64,000 nt of DNA from Stentor roeselii (taxonomy: Eukaryota > Ciliophora > Heterotrichea > Heterotrichida > Stentoridae): assembly GCA_006503475.1 (NCBI GenBank), contig RSEH01000016.1, forward strand, positions 124,001 through 188,000, in the 5' to 3' direction. The position numbers and the translations under genes are program-made. The notes under the pieces are model-generated. The model searched no databases. It had not been told where the DNA came from and was given only the letters and a program-made list of their open reading frames with translations. Below are positions 10,419 through 18,560 of the stretch, piece after piece. How positions within the stretch are numbered: position 1 is the first letter of the stretch; every line of letters begins with the position of its first letter.

Positions 10419-11915
10419 CTATAGCTTAATCTTTTTACTTAAAGGCATTTCCTTGTCCTTCTTCTTTTCCTTTTCATTAATTTCCTGACTGAGTTGCTGA
10501 AAGTTTTTAAAAAACTCAGAAGATCTTGTAAATTTAGTTTTTGTTTGTTTTTTCCTATCAATAAGTTCTTTTCTAGCCTTTTCTTCTTTAATCATCCTTC
10601 GATATTCAAACTTCTGAGCTTTTGGATCCTGAGCAATTTTATTCATGGCTTTTAAGATTCTTTCCTTCTTTCGAGTCCTTAAAGTGTTTTTATGTCTTTT
10701 CCTGGCAGCATTTTTATCAGTTTTTGTAAGTTCTTCCTCTGACTTAAGCTCTGCTTTTTTCTTATCAAAAACTTGCTCAGGAGTAGCGAGTTCTTTTTGA
10801 CTGATAGCATGAGGCAGGACTTCTTCAAGGACTAATGCAGGAACCTGAGAATTCTTCACCTGAAGGTTTTGAACAACAGGTCTTGGGACAGGATGAAGAC
10901 TACTAAGCAGGTCCAAGTTATAGCAAAGTTTTTTAAAAACCACAGTAATTTCCTTTTTCGCTCTCTCCGTTTCCGTATTAACAGGAATATGCAAAACCTC
11001 TTTTTTAAAATCTTCCTCATAAAGTTCAGCAAGACTTTTTTTCGACTTTTCATAGTCCATGAAATCCTCCGCAGCAGTTCGAGTCTTCACAGGTTCCAAA
11101 GGCTTTTTAGGCCGAACATCATCATAAAGCATATCCAAAACTCTCTGTTTAATGATTTCCTCGATTTCATCAGTCACAGCTTTCGTCTGTGTCTGTGGGA
11201 CCGGCTTTCGAGCGACGTCGAAGTCGAGGTCTTCATTCAACAAAGAGTCTCGTGGACGTGACTTTGAAGTGACTTCGCCTTTCAACTGCCAAGGCTTGTC
11301 TGAAACCATTTTTTCCTCAATTTTGTTCATTTCTCGATCGTCGATATAACTGAATAATTTTTCTGGTTCTTCTTCGCTTGGCTCTTCGTCTCTGTAAAAT
11401 TCTTCGTATTTCATGTCGGCTTCTCCTGATTCGCTTTCTTCTGATACGCTTAGACCTGGGTCAGAATTTTTCTCTTCGCCTTCGTCTGCAAATCTTTGCA
11501 TTTCGTCAGCGTCGAAAAAGTCCTGGACTGGCTGGTCAGATCCTTTCGACCCTCCAGAGCTACTTCCTCTAGACCCATCCTCTAAACACTCCCGTTGCTG
11601 TTCACTTAAATCCCCTTTTTCATCATTATCACTTTCCAAATCCTGACTTTCCTTCTGTGAAACCGACAAGTCAGATTCATCTTCAATTTCCTTCACACGT
11701 TTTAAAGTCTCAATCTTTTCCATAACTTTCGGAGTCATGACCGATATCTGAGCCCAGATCTGTTCTTCATCAAATCCATCCATCATGATGAACTCATTAA
11801 AATCATCAACCAATTCCTCTAAAGTCTTCACAGCAGATGCCGAAAGCGCCTGATTCGGAAGAAGAAGAGTTTTGGCGTCAGGGATCGTCGAGATAAGATC
11901 CTGGAACGACTCCAT
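10419..11915 (-). CDS. MPP10: U3 small nucleolar ribonucleoprotein MPP10
   Basis: A 498-aa acidic protein matching the Mpp10 family, a nucleolar component of the U3 snoRNP/SSU processome needed for early 18S rRNA cleavages. The diagnostic core is clear in the second half: KPWQLKGEVTSKSRPRDSL, LLNEDLDFD, IEEIIKQRVLDMLYDDV and DYEKSKKSLAELYEED. These are the hallmark Mpp10 motifs. The N-terminal half has a helical start and a long Asp/Glu/Ser-rich tract, and the C-terminus is Lys-rich and coiled (nucleolar type). Its ATG is only 8 bp from the ATG of the divergent gene at 11924. Convergent with the zinc-finger gene. Stop TAG. Confidence 0.93.
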   Translation of the reverse strand: MESFQDLISTIPDAKTLLLPNQALSASAVKTLEELVDDFNEFIMMDGFDEEQIWAQISVMTPKVMEKIETLKRVKEIEDESDLSVSQKESQDLESDNDEKGDLSEQQRECLEDGSRGSSSGGSKGSDQPVQDFFDADEMQRFADEGEEKNSDPGLSVSEESESGEADMKYEEFYRDEEPSEEEPEKLFSYIDDREMNKIEEKMVSDKPWQLKGEVTSKSRPRDSLLNEDLDFDVARKPVPQTQTKAVTDEIEEIIKQRVLDMLYDDVRPKKPLEPVKTRTAAEDFMDYEKSKKSLAELYEEDFKKEVLHIPVNTETERAKKEITVVFKKLCYNLDLLSSLHPVPRPVVQNLQVKNSQVPALVLEEVLPHAISQKELATPEQVFDKKKAELKSEEELTKTDKNAARKRHKNTLRTRKKERILKAMNKIAQDPKAQKFEYRRMIKEEKARKELIDRKKQTKTKFTRSSEFFKNFQQLSQEINEKEKKKDKEMPLSKKIKL

Positions 11916-11923
11916 AAAATATT

Positions 11924-12919
11924 ATGAATCCTTTAAAGATGAACTTCTCTGAAAGTAAAGACCAGGCAGTGCCTTTTGCCCTTCCTGCACTTCGGTCTTA
12001 TAAACAAAATCTGCTTTTTCATGAACTTGGAAGAAAATCTTCGGAATTTTCGAATGAGCAGAGATTGGGAATTGAGTTATCTCCGGATAATGATGGAAAA
12101 AGTCAGATTTTGAAGAGAAATTCTAATGGTTTGAAGATGGGGCAGAGTTTAAATAAGACTTTGAATCAGATGTCTCAAAAACCTTTGGTTAAGAGAAAGG
12201 AAGAGGTTAAAATTGAGAGAAAAGATATTAAGGGTAAGGATATAAATGATGAGAAGGGGAGGGAAAAGGCTGGTGAAGTGAGGGATAAGAGCTTGGAAGG
12301 TGAATTTCCTAAAAAAATCCAAAAGAACTTGAAAATTTTAAACAACGAAAAACCCAAAACCAATCAGAATCCAAAAAAAATCGATAAACCAAGTACCACA
12401 AAAGTCCAAGCGAAGCCCTCATCAACCTCCAACATCCAAACAAAAAACCCTAAAACATCAAGCCCCTGCTCAAAGTTAATCTCAAGCCCGTCCTCAAAGC
12501 CTCCAGGCCCAGAAACCAAGCCATCAAAAAACCAAAATCACGAAAAAACCCATTTAAAGCCTGAAAACAATGCAAATCCCAGTGACCCAATTCAAAAGCC
12601 ATTAACAAGTTACTTCCAAATGCGGTCCCGTCTAAACCCGGCCATTCTTTCAAAGTCCGACCATTCAGACCCATTTAAAAGAAGCGAAAGTGAATCTTCC
12701 AAGTCTTCCTCGAAATTTCCTCCAAAAACTCCAGAGGCTTTCCTTCGAAAGTTTCCTGAAACCAAAGCAATTCCTGAATATTTACCAAAGCGCTCTAGAG
12801 CATCAGCAACTCGTTCAGTCTCAAGACGACGAAACCCAAGACATCTTCAAAAGGTTTTACTAGAGTTAGACCCTTTATTCTTTAAAATGAGTGACTTGAG
12901 TATCGCTCCTTTGCTGTAA
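11924..12919 (+). CDS. Basic disordered Lys/Ser/Pro-rich protein, unknown (331 aa)
   Basis: Continuous frame, stop TAA. Low-complexity and strongly basic (runs of KNPK, SKP and KPSK), with a C-terminal Arg-rich patch (RSRASATRSVSRRR) before a short hydrophobic end (LLELDPLFFKM). There is no recognisable domain. The next gene on the same strand (TPX2 motif, 12932) is in the same frame after two TAA codons 12 bp apart, and no GT..AG intron bridges them, so I keep them separate. A microtubule- or chromatin-binding role is a guess from charge alone. Confidence 0.6.
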   Translation: MNPLKMNFSESKDQAVPFALPALRSYKQNLLFHELGRKSSEFSNEQRLGIELSPDNDGKSQILKRNSNGLKMGQSLNKTLNQMSQKPLVKRKEEVKIERKDIKGKDINDEKGREKAGEVRDKSLEGEFPKKIQKNLKILNNEKPKTNQNPKKIDKPSTTKVQAKPSSTSNIQTKNPKTSSPCSKLISSPSSKPPGPETKPSKNQNHEKTHLKPENNANPSDPIQKPLTSYFQMRSRLNPAILSKSDHSDPFKRSESESSKSSSKFPPKTPEAFLRKFPETKAIPEYLPKRSRASATRSVSRRRNPRHLQKVLLELDPLFFKMSDLSIAPLL

Positions 12920-12931
12920 AAATTTAAATAA

Positions 12932-13363
12932 ATGGAAACAGGAATAAAAAGAAAACATTCAAATTGTCCTCCGCCTTCCAAAACAACGAAAAATTCCTCA
13001 ACTACGAATAAATACTTTTCAAAAACATTAAAAAAACCCAGGTCTTTCTCTTGTGTGTTCAAAGCGAAACCAATGCCGAGATACCCTCCTGCTAAAACTT
13101 CTTCACGTTCAAATTCAGCCCGGTTGCCTTCAATTCGTTCATTAAAATCAAAACTAAATCTTCAAAGTTCCTCAATTCCTTTTTTCAAAGCAAGGCCAAC
13201 AGTAGATCTGACTGATTCAAAATCGAAATCTTTCAAAGCAAGACCTGCTCCTCGAGTAAAATCTCCATTCCGGCCAAAAGTATCATCAAAAAAATTAACT
13301 ATTCCAATAGACCCCGTTCTTCACACAGACCTGAGAGCGCATTCAAGGGAAAACCATAATTAA
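12932..13363 (+). CDS. Small TPX2-motif protein (microtubule/spindle associated)
   Basis: A 143-aa basic protein. Residues ~110-140 contain FKARPAPRVKSPFRPKVSSK followed by KLTIPIDPVL and TDLRA. This matches the TPX2 C-terminal motif (FKARP..PF.P..S.K.LT.P..P.L.T..R). Shorter FKAKPMPRYPP and FKARPTVDL copies precede it. TPX2-family motifs bind microtubules and, in TPX2 itself, activate Aurora kinase and promote branching nucleation. This protein is far shorter than animal TPX2 and lacks a visible Aurora-binding N-terminus, so it is more like the small TPX2-motif proteins of plants and protists. Its stop is 6 bp from the stop of the convergent gene. Confidence 0.75.
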   Translation: METGIKRKHSNCPPPSKTTKNSSTTNKYFSKTLKKPRSFSCVFKAKPMPRYPPAKTSSRSNSARLPSIRSLKSKLNLQSSSIPFFKARPTVDLTDSKSKSFKARPAPRVKSPFRPKVSSKKLTIPIDPVLHTDLRAHSRENHN

Positions 13364-13369
13364 TGAAAG

Positions 13370-14698
13370 TTATTTTAGAAAAAGACTTCCAGCCATTGCA
13401 AGTTTCGAGCTTTTTCCTCGATTTTGTGAATGAAAAACTTCAAGTTCGCTTCCGATCGGGTTGGTGATCGGGTTGTGCTTGTAAGGATCAGGAAATAATT
13501 GTCTTTTGACACTTCCTTGTCTTTCGTTTAGATTTGGAGGAGTTAAGGAATAGGGAAGACTTTCAAGACGACGTTTAAAAGTCCTTCTGCGAATTGGGGA
13601 CTCGTTTATATGGCTTCCTGGAACTGATAGAAAGGAAATTGGCTTGTTTTCTTTTAGATTTTCTAGAATTTCTTGGTGAAGTTGCTTTTCTTTTGGAGAC
13701 ATTGAATCGGTGGTCAAGTGGTTTGAATGCTTTTCTTGAATTTGATGGTCGTAGGCTTGCTTTAGAAGATCCTGGGTTTTTAGCTTTTTTTGATAGTCGG
13801 ATTGGAATTGAAGCGATTCTTCTTTTGCGATTTTGTGAGCTGCTGAGAGATATTCACGGTCGTATAGCATTTCTTGGATTTTTTTTGCATCTTTTTCGTA
13901 GAGCTGGGAGTTTAGAGCTTGTTGAAGGTCTTTGATTTTCTGTTGTTTTAGCTTTTCGTTGGTTTTTAGCGACTCTTGTTCTTTTTCGGATGTTATTTTT
14001 TCCCAGTCACGATAACGTCTTGTGATGAGATCATCACGATTCTCATTTAAAGTGTTCAGACTAGCAATTTTCGATTTTTTTTCTGAGTAGTTTCTCGCTT
14101 TTTCATACTTTTCCCTATAAATCTCTTCATTTTGCCTCATCATGCGAATCCTATCATCAATCATGAGTTTATCTTGAATCTGTTCAAAAGATCGATTTTT
14201 TTTCCTTTCCATTTTTTCCACTTGCTTATTCCTAAGATCTTCTTGTTGATTGATAATCATCAAGTTGCGTTTTTGCCTTGCTTTGGTCCATTCATCTTCA
14301 ATTTCTTTTTGCGCTTGTTCAAGTCGTTTTCGGTCCTCTATTCTTTCAATCTCCATAATTTTTGACTGGTTATTTGCCCGAATTGAACTATTTTCTTGGT
14401 TGACTTCAACGAATTCCTTTTGCTTCAGACGGTTAAAGTTCTTTTTTTGGCTTTCCAGGTCCTTCATAACCTGTTGTTGCTTCTTAAAGTAAAAAGCCTC
14501 GTCGATGTAAAGGTTTTTTTCTGCTTTTAATGACTCTTGCTTGTAGTGCAACTGTTCGTCAAGAGCTTTCTTATATTCTTGTTTTTTTAGTTTTTTAGAT
14601 TCAATGTCGGAGAGGATACGATTTCGGGTAAGATCGTCTTGTGCTTTGATGACGAGAGCCCATTCAGAATTCGGAGATAAAGAGCGATTATGAGTCAT
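13370..14698 (-). CDS. Trichohyalin/plectin-homology-like coiled-coil protein, probable ciliary protein (442 aa)
   Basis: An almost continuous charged single helix or coiled coil (residues ~20-330) rich in Q, E, K and R with repeated LRNKQVEKMERKK-like stretches. This is the style of TPH-domain ciliary proteins (CFAP45, CFAP53, MNS1, trichoplein), which lie inside or along axonemal doublets. The C-terminal ~100 residues are Ser/Pro/Arg-rich and less structured. I cannot name an orthologue. No intron; stop TAA. Confidence 0.65.
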   Translation of the reverse strand: MTHNRSLSPNSEWALVIKAQDDLTRNRILSDIESKKLKKQEYKKALDEQLHYKQESLKAEKNLYIDEAFYFKKQQQVMKDLESQKKNFNRLKQKEFVEVNQENSSIRANNQSKIMEIERIEDRKRLEQAQKEIEDEWTKARQKRNLMIINQQEDLRNKQVEKMERKKNRSFEQIQDKLMIDDRIRMMRQNEEIYREKYEKARNYSEKKSKIASLNTLNENRDDLITRRYRDWEKITSEKEQESLKTNEKLKQQKIKDLQQALNSQLYEKDAKKIQEMLYDREYLSAAHKIAKEESLQFQSDYQKKLKTQDLLKQAYDHQIQEKHSNHLTTDSMSPKEKQLHQEILENLKENKPISFLSVPGSHINESPIRRRTFKRRLESLPYSLTPPNLNERQGSVKRQLFPDPYKHNPITNPIGSELEVFHSQNRGKSSKLAMAGSLFLK

Positions 14699-14881
14699 TT
14701 TTATATGAAGTTAATAATTTTAAGTTTTCAAAGATGAAGGAGAATTTTTGGTTAATCATTCCTGGATTATGCAGAAATCTTCATTTTGAAGAAATTTTAA
14801 GAAGTATTAATTTCTCTTGATTTCTGAAAATTATGTAAATGACTGAATAACTACCTTCATATTAAGTATCTTATCTAACTG

Positions 14882-16264
14882 TTAATCAGTTAAATCAAGT
14901 CTATTTAGTAATAAGTTCAGATCTCGTTCTACTAAGTAAACCTGAATATTATTCAGCTGATTCACAATAATTTTACTATCAAAGTTCTCCTCTTCCTCCG
15001 TGGCGCACTCTTTGAACCTTTTCAAGACCTGGAAGATCAAGTCTTGAACTTGTATAAAGCTATCCAGTGCAAGTTTGGCTAAATGTTCTAAAATTCCTGG
15101 ATGATTTTGTCCTTCACTGACAACATTCAGCTGATATTCAGTATCCATCGGTGCAAGTATTTGAAAAACTGCTTCTATCAATTTTTGATCGTCTTCAGTT
15201 TTAAAGTTGTTTTTAAAACTGTCAGGGTAGTTGTTTTCTGTCACGAGTTTTAAAATTACTTTCGCTGGTAATTCTCCAAGAACAGCTAAATTTTGTCTGT
15301 GAGTTTCTTCTGTCTTTACTGCGATTAACAACTCAAGAATTTCTAATGCTAGTTGATGGTCTTCGTCGTTTTTTAGGTCTTCTTCGGACTCGGATTTGAT
15401 TTCTTCATTTTTTTGGGTTCTTTTTTCTGGGATTTTTGGAGATTCTGAGGGTTTTTCGGAACTTTTTGAGGGTTTTTCTTCGTTTTTTAAAATGCTGGAT
15501 TCGATGTTTTCTTGGTTTTTTGATGGTCTTTCGGGAGTCTTTACTGAGGATAGAGATTGATCTTTGAAGGATTGGGAGGGTTCATTTGATTTTCTTTCAC
15601 GACTTGCAGGTAAATTGAATGGCATAATGAAATCAAGAAACTCCTTATAATTAACAATTCCATCAGCTTCAAGATCCGTTCTCCTTAAAAAGGCTTCATA
15701 ATCATCTATGCTAAACCCTTTCTGAAACCTCTTCATAAACTCAGTCAAATCATGCTCGTCAAGCCAGTTCTTTCCATGAGCAAGAGATTCAAAAGCAGCA
15801 TAAACGGTAAAATCATCTTCAGCGTACAATACTTGCTTTCGTTGTTCTATCTGAACTTGGTAGTTGATTTCTTCAGCAAGGACCTTCACAAATTTCTCTA
15901 AAGTCTTTTCATCAAAAGTCCGAATCAGTTTCCGACTTTGAACTCTTTCCCTTAAAGGTAGGTTCGTACTGGGAAGGAATACTTGCAAGAAGTCTTCATA
16001 ACTCAACCTTCCGTCTTGGAGATTTGAAAACTGTTTGATAACCATGAAGATCTCGTCAGAAGAACTGGTTACTCCATGAGCTTGCAGAAACTGCTGCAGT
16101 TCTCGAGAATTAATGAAAGTTCCACTCGTAACCAAAGAAAAAAAGTGACTAGGACAGAAATCAAAAGCCTCACAAAGTGTAATCCTAAAGCTTTCAACCG
16201 CATTTTCCCCTCGATAACACCCAGCAACGAGCTCCGCAAGTAGACTTTCAGTCGATTCACGCAT
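14882..16264 (-). CDS. EF-hand protein with disordered middle and helical C-terminus (460 aa)
   Basis: The first ~240 residues hold EF-hand-like pairs. One loop is near-canonical (DLEADGIVNYKE, six ligand positions filled). Others are degenerate (e.g. SNLQDGRLSYED). A Ser/Lys/Glu-rich linker follows, then a helical domain of ~150 residues ending VYLVERDLNLLLNRLDLTD. This suggests a calcium-responsive regulator. I choose ATG 16264, because the longer frame from 16315 would overlap the gene on the other strand and because 16264 is preceded by TTATA. That leaves only 5 bp to the divergent ATG at 16270. Stop TAA. Confidence 0.75.
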   Translation of the reverse strand: MRESTESLLAELVAGCYRGENAVESFRITLCEAFDFCPSHFFSLVTSGTFINSRELQQFLQAHGVTSSSDEIFMVIKQFSNLQDGRLSYEDFLQVFLPSTNLPLRERVQSRKLIRTFDEKTLEKFVKVLAEEINYQVQIEQRKQVLYAEDDFTVYAAFESLAHGKNWLDEHDLTEFMKRFQKGFSIDDYEAFLRRTDLEADGIVNYKEFLDFIMPFNLPASRERKSNEPSQSFKDQSLSSVKTPERPSKNQENIESSILKNEEKPSKSSEKPSESPKIPEKRTQKNEEIKSESEEDLKNDEDHQLALEILELLIAVKTEETHRQNLAVLGELPAKVILKLVTENNYPDSFKNNFKTEDDQKLIEAVFQILAPMDTEYQLNVVSEGQNHPGILEHLAKLALDSFIQVQDLIFQVLKRFKECATEEEENFDSKIIVNQLNNIQVYLVERDLNLLLNRLDLTD

Positions 16265-16269
16265 TATAA

Positions 16270-16449
16270 ATGGAAGAAACCCTGATCCCAATTCCAGAAT
16301 CCGACAAAAAGTCAATCGAGATTACAAAACTAACAGAAAGTGATGCAAACAACTGGAACCTCTGCGGCGGAGTAGTTCTTTTGGGCTGTTGGTTCGGTTT
16401 TTGCCTTCTTCCTTTAGTAGAAATATCTAAACCAGTAAAAAAGCCTTAG
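16270..16449 (+). CDS. Small single-TM protein (59 aa)
   Basis: ATG 16270 follows TTATAA and runs to TAG at 16447-16449. The 59-residue product has a polar N-terminus (METLIPIPESDKK-like), one hydrophobic Cys/Gly-rich segment (LCGGVVLLGCWFGFCLLPL) and a short basic tail. It overlaps no other gene and fills the space between two minus-strand genes. The Cys-rich GCWFGFCLLPL segment loosely recalls the membrane insert of LITAF/BRI3-type proteins, but the flanking zinc ligands are absent. Confidence 0.55.
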   Translation: MEETLIPIPESDKKSIEITKLTESDANNWNLCGGVVLLGCWFGFCLLPLVEISKPVKKP

Positions 16450-16458
16450 AATTAAATA

Positions 16459-17478
16459 TTATTTCAAATTAACAGAGGATTTGCTTATGAGTTTCGATTT
16501 TTTAAAGAATTTCAACAAGTCGACTCCTGACTTGTGAGCAAGTTTTTGACGAACTGGGCTCAGACTGGAGAAAGATTCTTTTCGGATTTGATTTGGGTGA
16601 AGTTTTGGAGTTATTGGCTTTGGCTTCTCGGATATTTTTGGGTTGGTGGATGTTTTTTTGTTTAGGTAGAGCTGGGAATATGACAGGTTTAGGGAACAGG
16701 AGGTTTTTGGAGTGTGTTGGAGTAGACCTTGAAGGGGGGTGATGTCTGGAGAAAAAGTGCATTTTTGAAGCTCAAGCTCTTTAGAAAGGTCTCGAAAGTG
16801 TTCAATCTTCTTTTTCTTTTTGTTTGACCAATACTTTCCCCGCTCAATCACTGTCATCTCAAGAATGTTAGGAGGTTCTTCATGCTTCATAACATTCGGT
16901 CTTTGACTTACCAATTCTCTTAACTCATTAAGGTACTTATTTTTTTCTTTGGTTCCTGATAGTGTCCTTGAAACTCTTTTGGATTTTTCATAGTCTTCGA
17001 ATGAATTATAAACGATAGTCGAGTCATTATCTATTTTTATCACTGCCGATTTTGATAAACCACCCAGTGACGATGCTCGATTCATTCGACTTAATCGAGA
17101 ATTGTTTAAAATTGCGTTGATATACTGAGATTTTACTTCCAAGTTAACTTCACATTGAAAAGAAGCCAATATTTTTGAGTTCTGGCTAATATCTGGAACT
17201 TGCTTCATTTCTCTCATCTCTTCTGACTGATACCGAGCTCTAAGCTGCTTAAGTCGACCCTGAGAGGCTTTATACTTAATCATAAGCAAGTCTTCAATTT
17301 TTTGTTCAGTTAATCTCAGCGGTGAAGGTTTTTTCACAAGATAACTCTGAGTCCCATTTTCGATGATTTTTTTGTGGTGCGACCTTCGACTAAAGTCATT
17401 ATAAAGCCTTTCATGTACTGAAGCTTGATTAAAAAAGGCAGGATTCCTGACAAAACTGAGAATATCACTTCCATCCAT
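16459..17478 (-). CDS. Basic protein, unknown, probable cytoskeletal/ciliary (339 aa)
   Basis: The start is taken at the ATG 17478 (MDGSDILSF, preceded by ATAAAA). An upstream in-frame ATG at 17508 would add ten residues. The protein is basic and mostly helical or disordered, with a charged helix ending LELQKCTFSPDI. That ending is a style common in ciliate and algal axoneme-associated proteins (CTF.P.I). There is no catalytic domain. Its stop is 9 bp from the end of the small + strand gene. Confidence 0.6.
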   Translation of the reverse strand: MDGSDILSFVRNPAFFNQASVHERLYNDFSRRSHHKKIIENGTQSYLVKKPSPLRLTEQKIEDLLMIKYKASQGRLKQLRARYQSEEMREMKQVPDISQNSKILASFQCEVNLEVKSQYINAILNNSRLSRMNRASSLGGLSKSAVIKIDNDSTIVYNSFEDYEKSKRVSRTLSGTKEKNKYLNELRELVSQRPNVMKHEEPPNILEMTVIERGKYWSNKKKKKIEHFRDLSKELELQKCTFSPDITPLQGLLQHTPKTSCSLNLSYSQLYLNKKTSTNPKISEKPKPITPKLHPNQIRKESFSSLSPVRQKLAHKSGVDLLKFFKKSKLISKSSVNLK

Positions 17479-17559
17479 TTTTATCGTGAACCTAAAAAAC
17501 AGTCTCATTGACTCTAAAAAAAAATCCTCTAAATTATCCTAATCTTAATTTATCCATAT

Positions 17560-18543
17560 CTAAAAAAGTCCCCAAAAAATCACTAAAAACCCCGATTTTA
17601 AAACATTTGAAAAAGAATGAAGATCTGAATATTTATAGTAATCTGGACTCATTATTCGAAGTACACAATTTTCAGCGTTTTTAACATAAGAGAAGCTATT
17701 GGCAAGGTAATTATAATACATGAGTTTGATATATCGATTCATATGCCACTTCTTTTCAATGCAATAAGGTGCGAATCTTCTGACAGTGTTGCAGTTGTCG
17801 ATATGTCCACTATCAATCCAATCATAAAGACTCCAGCGATGTTTGATATAAGTAGGATCAGCTGGAAACAATTCACAATACTTCTTTCCACTAAGTCCAC
17901 ATAGGCACTTGCTATAAAATAAAAAAGGATAAGCACTAGTATTATACATACTGTTATAGCAATCCCCATCATCCTGACATTCAACTCCTTCACCCCTGTC
18001 ATTAGTCAACTCTCCAAGACAATAATCCTTATAACAAGCTCCAGTGATACAAAATTCACTTTTATTCTGAACACATTCAACTTTAAACCCTTCATGAATA
18101 CTGTTATACTCGACACATCTTCCATTCATACATCCTGAAATATATTCACAGTCAAAGTCACTTGAACACCCTGAGTCTCCGACATGTTTCAAGTACTTAC
18201 AAAGACCTTTTTTACAGTAAAGGCCTGGGTTGCACTCGTCGCTGACTAAACAGGTCTCATTATAAGCTGCTCCGATACATTTAGACCCGTTGCAATACCC
18301 AAATTTGCATTGAGCTGATTTACAAGGCTCTCCAGGCCAGGCATAAGGAAGACTATCTGACTTGCTTTTGCAGTATGAGTGACTCGGCAGCGGCTTCAAG
18401 TCACAAAACTCGCTGCCACTGCAGGAGTCGACTAAAACTTGAGAACCTTCAGGAGAGACGCACATCTTATTTCCAAGCGACTTGCATTTATACTGAGGAC
18501 AGTCCTCAGAATAGGAAACTATGAAAGTCAGTAAAAAAAACAT
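17560..18543 (-). CDS. Secreted or GPI-anchored cysteine-rich protein (327 aa)
   Basis: Starts with a hydrophobic signal peptide (MFFLLTFIVSYS). The first ~210 residues contain many paired cysteines in short EGF/dickkopf-like spacing (e.g. CKKGLCKYL, CEYISGCMNGRC). The C-terminal third is Tyr-rich with fewer Cys and ends in a short hydrophobic tail (GFLVIFWGLF) that could be a GPI-attachment signal. Such proteins are abundant on ciliate surfaces. No specific ligand or function can be assigned. Stop TAG. Confidence 0.8.
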   Translation of the reverse strand: MFFLLTFIVSYSEDCPQYKCKSLGNKMCVSPEGSQVLVDSCSGSEFCDLKPLPSHSYCKSKSDSLPYAWPGEPCKSAQCKFGYCNGSKCIGAAYNETCLVSDECNPGLYCKKGLCKYLKHVGDSGCSSDFDCEYISGCMNGRCVEYNSIHEGFKVECVQNKSEFCITGACYKDYCLGELTNDRGEGVECQDDGDCYNSMYNTSAYPFLFYSKCLCGLSGKKYCELFPADPTYIKHRWSLYDWIDSGHIDNCNTVRRFAPYCIEKKWHMNRYIKLMYYNYLANSFSYVKNAENCVLRIMSPDYYKYSDLHSFSNVLKSGFLVIFWGLF

Positions 18544-18560
18544 TTATTCCATTACTAAAA

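Noticed and set aside
12917-12942. 26-nt GT..AG intron linking the basic protein and the TPX2-motif gene
   Set aside because: Splicing it shifts away from the TPX2 frame and soon hits a stop; length is also outside the observed range.
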